64,000 bases of DNA from JAUSFM01 sp964343705 (GTDB taxonomy: Archaea; Nanobdellota; Nanobdellia; Woesearchaeales; UBA12501), in contig CAYFJX010000002.1 of assembly GCA_964343705.1 (NCBI GenBank), positions 164,345-228,344 on the forward strand, written 5' to 3'. The notes beneath the pieces are model-generated. The model was given only the letters and a program-made list of their open reading frames with translations, did no database searches and was not told the origin of the DNA. Both the position numbers and the translations under genes were made by a program. This document shows positions 51,001 through 59,893 of the stretch, piece after piece (within the stretch, counting starts at the first letter, position 1; every line of letters begins with the position of its first letter).

Positions 51001-51556
51001 AAAAGAAAATCCTACCAGTCATAATAGAAACTGACTCGTCAAACTCAACACTTACCTTTGGCATAGGAGTGAAAGTTTCCTTTAGTGAAATCACTGCTCC
51101 CACCCCTTCACCTTCTCCACCTTCTTCTTCAGGATCATCTGCTTCATCGCCAGGAGCGCTTCGTGGTCCAAGTAACCCACTCATGAAAGCACGAATAAAC
51201 TCGCCAGCAGGCCCCAGGTCAACATCACCCTCAGCAGCACTACGAACCCTAATGGTTCCAGTCATAGTGGGATGGAACGAGCAGTGATACGTGAATGTTC
51301 CAGGAACATTAAACGTGTGAGTAAATGACTGCCCATTTTGCAAAGTGCCAGAACTAAAACTATTATCATCAGCACTAACAGTGTGAGGCAGTTCTTCAGT
51401 ATTAGTCCAGGTTACAGTATCATCTACATTGATTTCTACAATGCCAGGTGCAAATGCTTGGCCACGAATAGTTACATCTGCAGCGGCAACACTCATAGCG
51501 CAAGCTATCAAAAGTACTAGAACTATGCACAGTCTACCAATACTTTTTGGTTTCAT
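48050..51556 (-). CDS. Large cupredoxin and Cys-module membrane protein
   Basis: 1168 aa from the ATG at 51556. Signal peptide (residues 1-26, ends AVAAA-like AAA), then a cupredoxin domain at 27-105 with type 1 copper ligands H58, C92, H95, M98 (YHCSFHPTM). Several Ig-like beta domains follow (FTVDYETIDIRITRPKLGV; FLIDTTGPGAP), then three cysteine modules of the NG-ETDVDCGG type (CTNGVQDEGESGIDCGG and two more), a membrane helix (LIFIIGFLMIGGGAGYLALA) and about 180 strongly basic cytoplasmic residues. Copper binding outside and a basic tail inside suggest a transmembrane anchor for the surface machine. Confidence 0.78.
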   Translation of the reverse strand: MKPKSIGRLCIVLVLLIACAMSVAAADVTIRGQAFAPGIVEINVDDTVTWTNTEELPHTVSADDNSFSSGTLQNGQSFTHTFNVPGTFTYHCSFHPTMTGTIRVRSAAEGDVDLGPAGEFIRAFMSGLLGPRSAPGDEADDPEEEGGEGEGVGAVISLKETFTPMPKVSVEFDESVSIMTGRIFFLQEKRPDIETLTADDLPPEGFLDLVDGIPSKNADNEWVLEPDRSLPPGFYVAQMKALDMVGNEAEFKKFFTVDYETIDIRITRPKLGVSPTRDFSLQLSTYKNGAPINTMCKYSTRNPQFRFFNVGMVSSNTFGPTHDFEEFSKVSFLDLTPNRRGNTFYVICRTENGEVAQREVEVYVDTEAPTITKAKFDPERIVEIPDDHNFFSDLVIETNEEVQCKYATQGNVEYDDMFPFDGFDRELFHKFVNPNKKQMQLPEPEVKLQKIFYVQCEDRIGRESNKVPVGVSIDLSVPIRIGVSSPPAVSKVNDVTLNFTTNKISRCFYKIGEVSEFLQDEQNPAKTHSAIIGTLPDGEHSMEISCETNKAGKKQTATKTVTFLIDTTGPGAPTFEGDALSCTPHKFKLGISVTAEDVESGIKMFRYLVAETEKNGTFGARNGIGTLPTVKPQLPEVEDEDAPIPAFSHTVIVSAINNVGLEGAAAPVTLNYDPNNPSCQENDPPRVILTKNSQPGLVTVEFRCADESGCDPNSLFYGLGGENQLGAAAGTAASCEPSNLIDRTTPVEVRRSREICWKAKDTVGNEAQGKETVVVPQAQTCTNGVQDEGESGIDCGGSCGNTCAEGGTCTSDDDCLGEYCVEGQCIAPKCDDDRKNGDETAKDCGGLVCSRCDLNATCQIGNDCISEYCGEGVCKIASCTDGAKNGKETDVDCGGDCPSKCINGKTCQSETDCVSNYCGLGRCDNKPGTAPVPGAAPAGSTTTATTPEKEEGGFLSFIWSNLIFIIGFLMIGGGAGYLALASKPSGKAASAKPALITPIKKPISRFMNATKQSAAKSAQRVQSVVQQRRQGRITQRHRKRQSFFSVFSGKKKAAVKQAKTASMPAGQQPPRTQRVMGMAKRFKLAPKLVEKLPSAQQVTEWLPLHKMHAAVKRVVGSKPQTPQGAIKTRKGTFDGLANKQRVQEKHLDEMAHENAEDELFNELERHTR

Positions 51557-51581
51557 GTTTTTGCTTTCCAAATTTTATTGT

Positions 51582-54500
51582 TTATCTAATGTTGAATCCA
51601 ACCTCTTCTGGAGGTCGTCGATCAGTAAAGATAGTGAACTCTTTTGACTTATTGAATCCTGACATGTCTTTCATGACAATCATATAACTTTGATTAACTA
51701 CTTCGCCATCTACAGCTTTTATTTGTAGATTGGTGGTGAATCGTCGTGGTGGATTATGGATTTTTGTTGCAACAAGTTGCGGGTCAAACGTGTCGCCACC
51801 ACGCAAGTAATTTCCTGGAGTTATGAATATGCAGTCTTCACAAATATCATCATCAGCAAAGCTACCATTAATTTTCACACTTGACTCTTTGGTAAAGTAC
51901 TTGTTTTCAGCAGGGATAGAGTGCGGTGTGTTAATGTCAACAGCCCATCCTGCAAGGCTAGGCCCTCTAAAATCAAGTTTTAAATCTCTGCTCACGTACG
52001 CTGGTGGAGCATTGCCTGCGTAATCATCAAAGAACAGTGTGAGGCCATGAGGATTCTTTAGTATTTCTTCGTGTTGTATGTTAAATCGTTCTGGTTCAAG
52101 ATCCCATTCAAAGATGTAATCCTGGCTTCCTACTTGGTGTTCTACCTGTACGAGTTCTCCCTCTTTTTTGAGGTGTGGCATTTCTGGAACGTCAAACACA
52201 AATCGTCCTTTCATATCAAAACCACTATCCTTAATCTTCATTTGTATCCGAAGCTTTCCACTATAGGCAACAATAGGTGGGAAGTCATACTCAATAATCT
52301 CAGGTGCTTGGTTATCTAAAACAAGGGTTGGGCTTGCGTGTCGTGCACTTGGACCTTGTGATCCTGTTGATAACATCATACGAGCCTCTGCAACAATAGT
52401 GTAGGCTTGGTTAAACTGCTCAGGTCCAAGGTCAGCAAGGTTACATACAAACACGTTTCGTTGTGTTTGCTCACAATTACTTGGCAGTGGATCTTCCTGG
52501 CCAAGTGGAGCGTCAAACGCCTTGTAAAAGATTCTTCCTGATGAATCCTCGTCAAGAATAGTTACTTCTTCTGGGTTTTCAGAATAATCAATTTGTACAT
52601 TGACATTTCTGTTTGAGTAGAATGTACCATTAAACTCAACAGCAGGTTCAAGGAATGTGAACACAGGAGGGATTGGTGTTCCATCGTTGCTATTGAACAC
52701 CCATTCGGGCTTACCGTTGGTGGTTGGTGCAAGGTTGTTAGTTGCTTTATCCATTCCTTCAAATCGAATTACATGGCCTCCTTCAAGTGGTGCATCAGGG
52801 GTAAACATAATGGTGTGTCGTTTCTTACCATCAATTTCCTCGGTCTGAATACTGAGTGTTTCATCAGCAACACTTGCTTGGATAACACCTGCAACTGGTT
52901 CTTGACCTTGTGATGCTTCAGCAATGTATTCTTCGTGGAGTCCATCCCAGCCAAGATCTTGTAGTACTGTTTCTTTTTCATCATCTTCAATAAACTCTCG
53001 TGTTGCCTCATCAGTTAAACGATCAATAACTAGGTTGTAACTGTATTCAAATCCTGCAGCATTACTTGCTTGGCATATGTTATCCTGGCATCCAGGACCG
53101 TCAATAGTAACTGGTTCTTGTTCAACATCTTCAATACTTTCATCATCACCAATAGGGATAATGCTCATGGTGATTGTTTCAGGGATAAGCTCTGCATTGT
53201 GTGCTCCACCCATGACTTCTTCAACAATAATGCCTACTTCACTTATTACTTCATTGGTTGTTCCTTCAGCAGGAATGTTTTCAATAACTAAGGGTCCTTC
53301 TGTGTCAACAACAATACCTGCAACTGCTGCAGGGTCAGGTACAATGCGTGATTCTGCACCATCACCAAGTCCTTTTGCGTAGAAAATATTACATCCTTCG
53401 TCAAGTGAAATCGTGTCTCCAAACACACCAGGCTCTGCTGGTCCTGTGTAGAAATTTACTTCAATACCTGGCACTCCTTCAACAGGTTCTGGAACTTGTT
53501 CAATATCACTATCAAGAGTCAGAGGTGTTGGTGTACCACCGCCTTGCTCAACTACCTGATAATTATGGCGGTACTTTGTATAATCTTTTCTGCTATACTG
53601 TGATGTACCATCATCTTCAACTTCAGCAGCAAACTCCATGAATTTTCCTGAAAGAACACCACACTGTGCTGGATTGTTTGTTGTTACCACATTTGTCCTG
53701 CTTTCTGGTGTGTTAACACTTGTTCGACATACCACATTACTCACTGGCTGGGTAAATGATTTTTTCACACTTGGTTGACTACCGCAAATACCTTGGTAGA
53801 ATTGAATAGACTCAGTAATCTCTGGATGCTTCATAATTCCACTGATAAATAGTTCAGGCTGGTTAGTGTACGCCAATCCTTCACTGGGGTAGAAACTAAT
53901 AGGATAATGGTGATCTGCAACCATGGTGTCCCATTCTTCTCCTGCTGCAAAGAATGATGGTGAAAAGATTGGGTCTAGTTCAAGCTCAGGTGTTTGTGTT
54001 CGTAGGGTGATTGTTAATTGTTCAACTTGCATGTTTAATGAAACAAGCGGGTTTTCATCTGGGAAGCACTCTGTTCCTTTTTCAACTACTTTAACAGCAC
54101 CAACATTAATCTCAAGACTGTACAATCCTAGCTCTTCTTCTCCTTCTGCTGCAAGCTGCAGTTCTTCCAGGTTAAGCATGCACTTAATGGTTGACAAACT
54201 ATCTAGCTGGCAATTTTCTTCAGTTATGAAATTGTCAAACTCTGGTTTGTTAGGAACAGGAATTGCAACGCCGCTTTCATCAAACCCTGTTGCTGTTAGT
54301 GTTGCTCTAAAGTTTTCAAGGCTTGCAATTCTTCCTGTGTTAATTTTGATAAAGTACACTCCCTTACCTAGTCGTGGTGGTGGCTGGTGCGGGATAACTC
54401 CTCCAAGCTCGTCATGTAGCGTAAGTACTGCAGGGTCTGCGATTTGTCCATTGCCGTTGTCAGCAACTGTGATCTTAAATGGTTCAAGTACAAACTGTTC

Positions 54501-57500
54501 AGCAGCGTGCCCTTCTCGGTCACGAGCAACAAGATTTTTCACTTCTAACACAGCACTGCCACCAAATGCTTCATTACCTACAATGTAGGGGGTGAATGGT
54601 GCCATGAATCCTTCAGGTTCTGCAGCGTCAAAGGCAAAGCCAACCTGCTCACCATTTAAGGTCATGCTGACTTCACCACACCCATTGTCAAGACCTCGTA
54701 ATCCATATTGTTCTTCAATACGCTTATCACTACAATACAAGAACACGTTTTGTGCAGTGCCGTAATCACCAGATTCCAAGTCAATACTCTTGTCAATGCT
54801 TGCATAAAATTTGAGTTCAGGACCGTACTTGTCCTTGGATACAATAATTCGGTCTGCCTTGTTACCTTGTAGTTGATCTTCACCATCAAACTGGCACGCT
54901 ACCTGGAACACATTCAAGTCCCCTTCAAGTGGCAGGTTCTTGTTGTGGTTCAATCGATCTTCACTACGCATAGCGTCTTGTGCTTGCGCAGCAAACGGTG
55001 TGTACTCTCTGTTTGTTCCGAGTGGTTTGATAAAGCAATCAGCTGGCTCGTCAGTAGTGACCCGGGCAATAACTGCTTCACTTCCTACAATGGGCTCACT
55101 ACCACCATACGTGTTTGACGCAATGTGAATTTTGTTAGTATCAATAAGCTGAACATCATAGCCACTGTCAGTATTGCCAAAGTCACTTGTACAGTCATAA
55201 TTAAAAACATAAATATTATCTTCCAAGTTGTGGTATTCTCGCGTGAATATCTTACCACGCTCGTCAGCAATACGGTTACTGTTCACTCGCGCTTGCGGTG
55301 AGTCATCAGCAAACACTTCCTCGCCTTTAATGTTAGTAAGCATACCATTACATGTTACATCTCGCGTGTATTCAAGGTTAACACGAAGTTGCCGCGGGTT
55401 TTCTTGACTAATTGCCAATGTTCGATCTTTAACTTGCCGCGGCCGGTTCACATTAACGACAATGTCCTTATCTTTGATTACTTCAAGGTTTTGATTAAAG
55501 TCTTGTGAGTAATAACTAAGTTTTGTTGCTGTTTGATCCCCTCTACCAAGTACTCGCTGAATACGGCACATGGTGTACTCGGTAGGGTAACAGTTTTGTC
55601 CAAGGCAGTAAAATGTTCGTGCTTTTTCAGTTACTCTAACTGGCACATCCATGAACTTACCAAGCATCATCTTATTGTTTTGATCATGCTGGACATTTTC
55701 AAGTGCAACACTTGTTTCTGGAGGGGTGAAGTCTGTTTCACATGCTTGCTTGTCTGGTGCAACTTCAACACGGCAATCATCAAGCCCGTCACCATCAGCA
55801 TCCTTAAAACACCTATCTCCTGGCTCACCACCCCAGGTACACAATCCATGATTAAACCGGTCCTGACTTCGTTGTACAATCTCATTGGTGCCACCAATTC
55901 GCTTACCACTTTCAGCATGGTAGTTTGCGTTTATTCGTACAGCACGTCCACCAGTGCACTCTGTTCGTGCACGGCCAGGATTACTTACATCATTGTAGTC
56001 AGAACAGCCAAAGCCAGACTCATCACCACAACTATTCTTCCCAGCGCTGAAATAGCACGTGTCTCCGAAGGCTTCACACATATCTCTGTCACACTGTAAA
56101 AGTAAGTTGTTTGAAAGTTTGTTGTTTTGGTTACACAAATCACATTGTTCTTTATTATCAAGCGCAGGCTTACACACACCCAGTCCAAGATCTTCGTTGA
56201 TGTTTAACCATTCACATCCTTCAGCAGAAACCTGGCAATGGTCAACATCATTTTCACATGCGTACTTTGATCGGTAACTGTAACAATCTTGTATTTCTTT
56301 ACATGACCTGAAATAGTTCACGTTCTTTTTAGACAGGTCATAAATGCAGCCTTGTACTTCTTCACAGGTTTGCTCTGCAAGCACGCCAATTTGGTCAAAT
56401 AACACTCCTCCAAAGAGTTCAAACACGCCATTACACTTTTGGCATACTTCAGGTTCTCGACACTCACTCAATCCTACCTCTGGTTCTGCACAGTATTGCT
56501 GACCAGTACATGCTGGTCCTGGTTGGATGTCTCCTCCTTGGCAGATAGTTCTTCTTTTCTTGTTAGGATCAGTATTGTCACAGAATGTTTGACCCTCAAT
56601 GCACGCATCAAGGCAGATAAAATCACTGATTTGTGGTTCTTGGCCTTGGTAGGTTGTTTCAACAGCAAAGCAGTATCCTTTTTCTTCACCAATATCTTTT
56701 TCATACATTCTCCTTACAGGAGCGATTTCAGCACTGCGCTTCCAGTTTCTAAACTCAGCTTGTGGACAGTTTTCCTCGCCACGCTTACAGTACAGAACGT
56801 GCTGGCTAATCAAAGGACATGCTTCAGGTAAGAAGTTCACATCCCAAATGATTCGGGCTTTTCCTGGTACAGCATCACCATCAACTAATGTGATAACAGG
56901 TGCTCCAACTTCACACTCACCACGACAGGTACAATCACTTGGCTGACACTCATCAGGATTAGTACACCCACACACTTGCCCAGCACCACACCGGTCAATG
57001 CCAATCTCACACGTTTCAGTTACATATTTTTCATTGGGTGTGTTAAGTACTCCATCACCGCAGATGCCTGTTGCTTCTGTTCGACGCTGATCAGGTGAAA
57101 GGTATGTACATGATGATGTTTCAAAACGACAAAAACTATTACAACTCAGAGTTCCACCAGTATACTTTTGACCTGGTGAATGATCAAGGTCAACACACGA
57201 GTTCACACCTTGCTTGTACAATATCTGGTTACTGCCTTCTTCAAAGTCACAATCTTCACCCTCGTCAACAACACCATTACGACAGTTAGAAACATGTTCT
57301 ACACACTTGTTAGTATCTGGATCACATTTTTGTCCTGCTTGACAATCTGAATCAGCACCACAGCTTTTTCCAACATCACATCGTGGACAGTTACCGCCAC
57401 AGTCAACATCTGTTTCACCAGGATCTTGCACACCGTTTTCACACTTGTCAACTTGTGCTCGCTGGCCAGGAATACAAATGCCATTTTCACACCGGGTGTT

Positions 57501-57875
57501 TGCAGGACATTGACTGTCCTCACTACATTCTAAAATCCCACCACAAATATCTGAAGAAGGTGTTTGTTCATAATCAGCAGCATTGGTAAAATCACCTTCG
57601 GTACAACTCACTTTATGTTTCGGCACTCGTAGCGCGCCTTCTTGAGTAACACAACATCCCACACTACACTCAGTACGTAAGATATCTGCACTACATGATT
57701 CAGGTGAGTATGTTCCGCCAAGTACATTACATTCTCCTTCATCAAAAACAACTTGACAACCCATGGTGGCGCCGTAACAACAACCTTCTTCTTCTGCAGA
57801 AACAAAGCTAGATGCTAGTACAATAAACAGCATGCTAACAAGTAGTGTAACTAAGAGTATCCTCTTTTTTTGCAT
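51582..57875 (-). CDS. Giant secreted Cys-rich protein (2097 aa)
   Basis: Signal peptide MQKKRILLVTLLVSMLFIVL up to about residue 27 (FVSAEEE). The first 700 residues carry many cysteine modules: CCYGATMGCQVVFDEGEC with a GCCV end similar to the mini pilins, an NG-GETDVDCGG module, and further EGF-like clusters. From about 700 to the end lie repeated Ig-like or bacterial-surface beta domains (VTIDGPGCQDNIC, FTPDAPLEGGHVIRFEG, FTIFTDRRPPEEVGFNIR). No C-terminal membrane helix. Probably a main surface fibre or stalk subunit. A TATATAAA box lies at 57893-57900. Confidence 0.8.
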   Translation of the reverse strand: MQKKRILLVTLLVSMLFIVLASSFVSAEEEGCCYGATMGCQVVFDEGECNVLGGTYSPESCSADILRTECSVGCCVTQEGALRVPKHKVSCTEGDFTNAADYEQTPSSDICGGILECSEDSQCPANTRCENGICIPGQRAQVDKCENGVQDPGETDVDCGGNCPRCDVGKSCGADSDCQAGQKCDPDTNKCVEHVSNCRNGVVDEGEDCDFEEGSNQILYKQGVNSCVDLDHSPGQKYTGGTLSCNSFCRFETSSCTYLSPDQRRTEATGICGDGVLNTPNEKYVTETCEIGIDRCGAGQVCGCTNPDECQPSDCTCRGECEVGAPVITLVDGDAVPGKARIIWDVNFLPEACPLISQHVLYCKRGEENCPQAEFRNWKRSAEIAPVRRMYEKDIGEEKGYCFAVETTYQGQEPQISDFICLDACIEGQTFCDNTDPNKKRRTICQGGDIQPGPACTGQQYCAEPEVGLSECREPEVCQKCNGVFELFGGVLFDQIGVLAEQTCEEVQGCIYDLSKKNVNYFRSCKEIQDCYSYRSKYACENDVDHCQVSAEGCEWLNINEDLGLGVCKPALDNKEQCDLCNQNNKLSNNLLLQCDRDMCEAFGDTCYFSAGKNSCGDESGFGCSDYNDVSNPGRARTECTGGRAVRINANYHAESGKRIGGTNEIVQRSQDRFNHGLCTWGGEPGDRCFKDADGDGLDDCRVEVAPDKQACETDFTPPETSVALENVQHDQNNKMMLGKFMDVPVRVTEKARTFYCLGQNCYPTEYTMCRIQRVLGRGDQTATKLSYYSQDFNQNLEVIKDKDIVVNVNRPRQVKDRTLAISQENPRQLRVNLEYTRDVTCNGMLTNIKGEEVFADDSPQARVNSNRIADERGKIFTREYHNLEDNIYVFNYDCTSDFGNTDSGYDVQLIDTNKIHIASNTYGGSEPIVGSEAVIARVTTDEPADCFIKPLGTNREYTPFAAQAQDAMRSEDRLNHNKNLPLEGDLNVFQVACQFDGEDQLQGNKADRIIVSKDKYGPELKFYASIDKSIDLESGDYGTAQNVFLYCSDKRIEEQYGLRGLDNGCGEVSMTLNGEQVGFAFDAAEPEGFMAPFTPYIVGNEAFGGSAVLEVKNLVARDREGHAAEQFVLEPFKITVADNGNGQIADPAVLTLHDELGGVIPHQPPPRLGKGVYFIKINTGRIASLENFRATLTATGFDESGVAIPVPNKPEFDNFITEENCQLDSLSTIKCMLNLEELQLAAEGEEELGLYSLEINVGAVKVVEKGTECFPDENPLVSLNMQVEQLTITLRTQTPELELDPIFSPSFFAAGEEWDTMVADHHYPISFYPSEGLAYTNQPELFISGIMKHPEITESIQFYQGICGSQPSVKKSFTQPVSNVVCRTSVNTPESRTNVVTTNNPAQCGVLSGKFMEFAAEVEDDGTSQYSRKDYTKYRHNYQVVEQGGGTPTPLTLDSDIEQVPEPVEGVPGIEVNFYTGPAEPGVFGDTISLDEGCNIFYAKGLGDGAESRIVPDPAAVAGIVVDTEGPLVIENIPAEGTTNEVISEVGIIVEEVMGGAHNAELIPETITMSIIPIGDDESIEDVEQEPVTIDGPGCQDNICQASNAAGFEYSYNLVIDRLTDEATREFIEDDEKETVLQDLGWDGLHEEYIAEASQGQEPVAGVIQASVADETLSIQTEEIDGKKRHTIMFTPDAPLEGGHVIRFEGMDKATNNLAPTTNGKPEWVFNSNDGTPIPPVFTFLEPAVEFNGTFYSNRNVNVQIDYSENPEEVTILDEDSSGRIFYKAFDAPLGQEDPLPSNCEQTQRNVFVCNLADLGPEQFNQAYTIVAEARMMLSTGSQGPSARHASPTLVLDNQAPEIIEYDFPPIVAYSGKLRIQMKIKDSGFDMKGRFVFDVPEMPHLKKEGELVQVEHQVGSQDYIFEWDLEPERFNIQHEEILKNPHGLTLFFDDYAGNAPPAYVSRDLKLDFRGPSLAGWAVDINTPHSIPAENKYFTKESSVKINGSFADDDICEDCIFITPGNYLRGGDTFDPQLVATKIHNPPRRFTTNLQIKAVDGEVVNQSYMIVMKDMSGFNKSKEFTIFTDRRPPEEVGFNIR

Positions 57876-57940
57876 CCATTCACCATCGGTTCTTTATATA
57901 CTCGCTAAGCCTATTTTAGGTGTTTTTCTTTAAAAAGGTT

Positions 57941-58003
57941 GTGATGATTTGTGAATAAATGGGTGTGTTTTGAGTTGAGAATAAAGTTGGGGCTGTAATC
58001 TGA
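57941..58003 (+). ncRNA. Possible C/D-box small RNA
   Basis: Within the gap between the giant gene and the next, the plus strand has GTGATGA (57941-57947, a good C box) and CTGA (58000-58003, D box) 52 nt apart, with weak D'/C'-like sequences between. The palindromic TATA at 57892-57900 would place a plus-strand start near 57925. The flanking stem is poor (only AAAAA/TTTTT). Guide complementarity cannot be checked here. Confidence 0.25.
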
Positions 58004-58086
58004 TTTTTAGTGGGAGGAAAAGGTTCAACATCAACAAAATCAAGGAATATTTCAACTGCACAGATTTTGCAGCAAAGCTGTTTAAT

Positions 58087-58107
58087 CCAGGCCGGGACCC
58101 GGCCTGG
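58087..58107. repeat. Perfect GC-rich palindrome
   Basis: CCAGGCCGGG, one A, then CCCGGCCTGG: a perfect 10-bp inverted repeat in an otherwise AT-rich spacer. It lies about 55 bp past the stop codon of the upstream minus-strand gene. It could be a terminator or RNA-processing hairpin (no T run follows) or a protein-binding site. Confidence 0.6.
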
Positions 58108-58162
58108 TTGGAACTGTGTGGTGTTAAATATTAAGAAAAAGCTTTGGCTTAAACTAATTTGA

Positions 58163-59881
58163 CTATGCCTCTGCCTCATCTCCTTCCTCGCCAGCATTTT
58201 CATCTACTTGTTCTTCTTCACTTGCACCTTCTTCGATCTTGTCAACAATCAGAATCACAATTTCTTGACTGTCACACAATGCATTATCATCTTTGATTGT
58301 TTTTGGTGACTGGTTATCATCACAAATTTCAACGCGCAGTTTGTGGTAACCAAAGTCAAGCGGGGTTGCTTCAGAAGGTGTTATACGTTTTATTTCAGCG
58401 CGGTATACTCCTTCTTCTCCAGGTGTTTCTTTTGCTGCAAGAACAATCCTGTTTACAACAGGGAAGATTTCCATGCATTCTCTGAATTCATCTTTGCTTG
58501 CATAGTTTGCAATAACAGGACCTTTTTCTGCAGGTGGATTTTCTGCTAGTTCTTCTGCTGTCATTTCTTCTAATGCTTCGCCACCACCACAGTCTGCACT
58601 AAGCCGTTCTTCCCAGCCTGTTAATGCAGGATTAAAATAAATATCATCCTCATCAGGATCGTACGCAACAATCTCAAACTCTATTGGCTGGCCATACTCA
58701 AAGATTAAATCAAACTCTTTGAACGCACCACCTTTGAATGTGTCTGCTTTCCTGTCTACGTCGTCAAAATGCTGTGCCCAGCCAAGAACAGGACGCCTAT
58801 TCTTACGAGTAAAGGTAAAGTTCATAGGGAAACCTTTGACTGCAGATCCCTTGTCAATAATGCTGATTACATCATCAAAGCTTTCTTCACAATCACCTAC
58901 GCAACTCACTTCTATTTTCATAAGACTTTCATCAGGACTACCAGGACGCAAGTCTCGCTTGTTCAAATACAAACTTCGTAGTTGGTGTTTTGGATCACTA
59001 ATGTCAAAGCTTAACTCTGTTCTGTCTCTTCGTGCAAGATCTTGTGCAATACCATACACTTTTTTCAGGCGTGCAAACGCGCTAATACTAAACTGCAAAA
59101 TTTCTCGTGATGAGTGTTCAACACCAATGTCAAGCGGGTAGTCAACATGTATGCTTACATCTTCTTCTCCAAAGATCACATCAACTTCTGGCTTGTCTAA
59201 TCGCACTGAAATGTTTTCAAAACCATTATCTTCTTGGATTTTTGTGAGGTTAATACACTTGTTTGCATTATCAGTTATGTACTCATCCAATCGTTCTTGG
59301 ATTGAATAATGTGCGTAGAACCCAGCAGGACAAGGAGCAGCAACACTCTTAGTAACATTGCGCAAGTCATTCAACCCACCTGTTTGACACAATGCAGGAA
59401 TGTTTAAATTACCAAACGGATACCTTTTTTCAAAGGTGTCAACAGGTGTTCTACCCAGCCGGTAATCATAGGGTGGCCCGCTTTTTTCTGGATCCCTACT
59501 TTTCTTGTTGATAATTAAGTTTGGTCCAGGGTAGTCTTCTGGTTCCAACTCGGTTTGTCCACTACGCTCAGTAATCCATAACAGTGGTCGTGTTTCATCC
59601 AGTTGCGTGAAGTTTGCAATAGGTTGCAACTCGCCACCATTCGCAGCAATAGTTTTGATACCATCCACTGTTGTTTTTCGCAAACAAATCTCAATAAAAT
59701 TCTTTACTGGCTCTGTCTGGAGACTATCCATTATCTCTTGAAAACTTTTACCCATAGGTGCTAGCTGTTTTCTACTTTCAACAAAGAACATAAATGAGAC
59801 AATAATAAGAACGAGTAATCCAATTAGAACAAAGGCTATTATCTGCCCTTTTTTTTGCTTGAACAAACGTGCTGAACACAT
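58163..59881 (-). CDS. Large pilin-like anchored protein
   Basis: 572 aa, MCSARLFKQKKGQIIAFVLI with a perfect KKGQ junction and helix LVLIIVSFMFFV. The external part has alternating strand and helix regions, several cysteines (EICLRKT, CVGDCEESF, ADCGGGEALEEM), a Ig-like end (YHKLRVEICDDNQSP) and an acidic tail. GAGG precedes the ATG. It is the third gene of the operon starting at 63.9 kb. Confidence 0.74.
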   Translation of the reverse strand: MCSARLFKQKKGQIIAFVLIGLLVLIIVSFMFFVESRKQLAPMGKSFQEIMDSLQTEPVKNFIEICLRKTTVDGIKTIAANGGELQPIANFTQLDETRPLLWITERSGQTELEPEDYPGPNLIINKKSRDPEKSGPPYDYRLGRTPVDTFEKRYPFGNLNIPALCQTGGLNDLRNVTKSVAAPCPAGFYAHYSIQERLDEYITDNANKCINLTKIQEDNGFENISVRLDKPEVDVIFGEEDVSIHVDYPLDIGVEHSSREILQFSISAFARLKKVYGIAQDLARRDRTELSFDISDPKHQLRSLYLNKRDLRPGSPDESLMKIEVSCVGDCEESFDDVISIIDKGSAVKGFPMNFTFTRKNRRPVLGWAQHFDDVDRKADTFKGGAFKEFDLIFEYGQPIEFEIVAYDPDEDDIYFNPALTGWEERLSADCGGGEALEEMTAEELAENPPAEKGPVIANYASKDEFRECMEIFPVVNRIVLAAKETPGEEGVYRAEIKRITPSEATPLDFGYHKLRVEICDDNQSPKTIKDDNALCDSQEIVILIVDKIEEGASEEEQVDENAGEEGDEAEA

Positions 59882-59893
59882 ACAAACCTCTTT

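Noticed and set aside
53923..54588. 221-aa plus-strand frame inside the giant gene
   Set aside because: Ser/Thr-rich antisense shadow of a long coding frame, with no promoter or ribosome binding site.
57916..58203. 95-aa minus-strand frame in the gap next to the giant gene
   Set aside because: It overlaps the end of the upstream coding gene in another frame, spans the GC palindrome and has no ribosome binding site or sensible composition.
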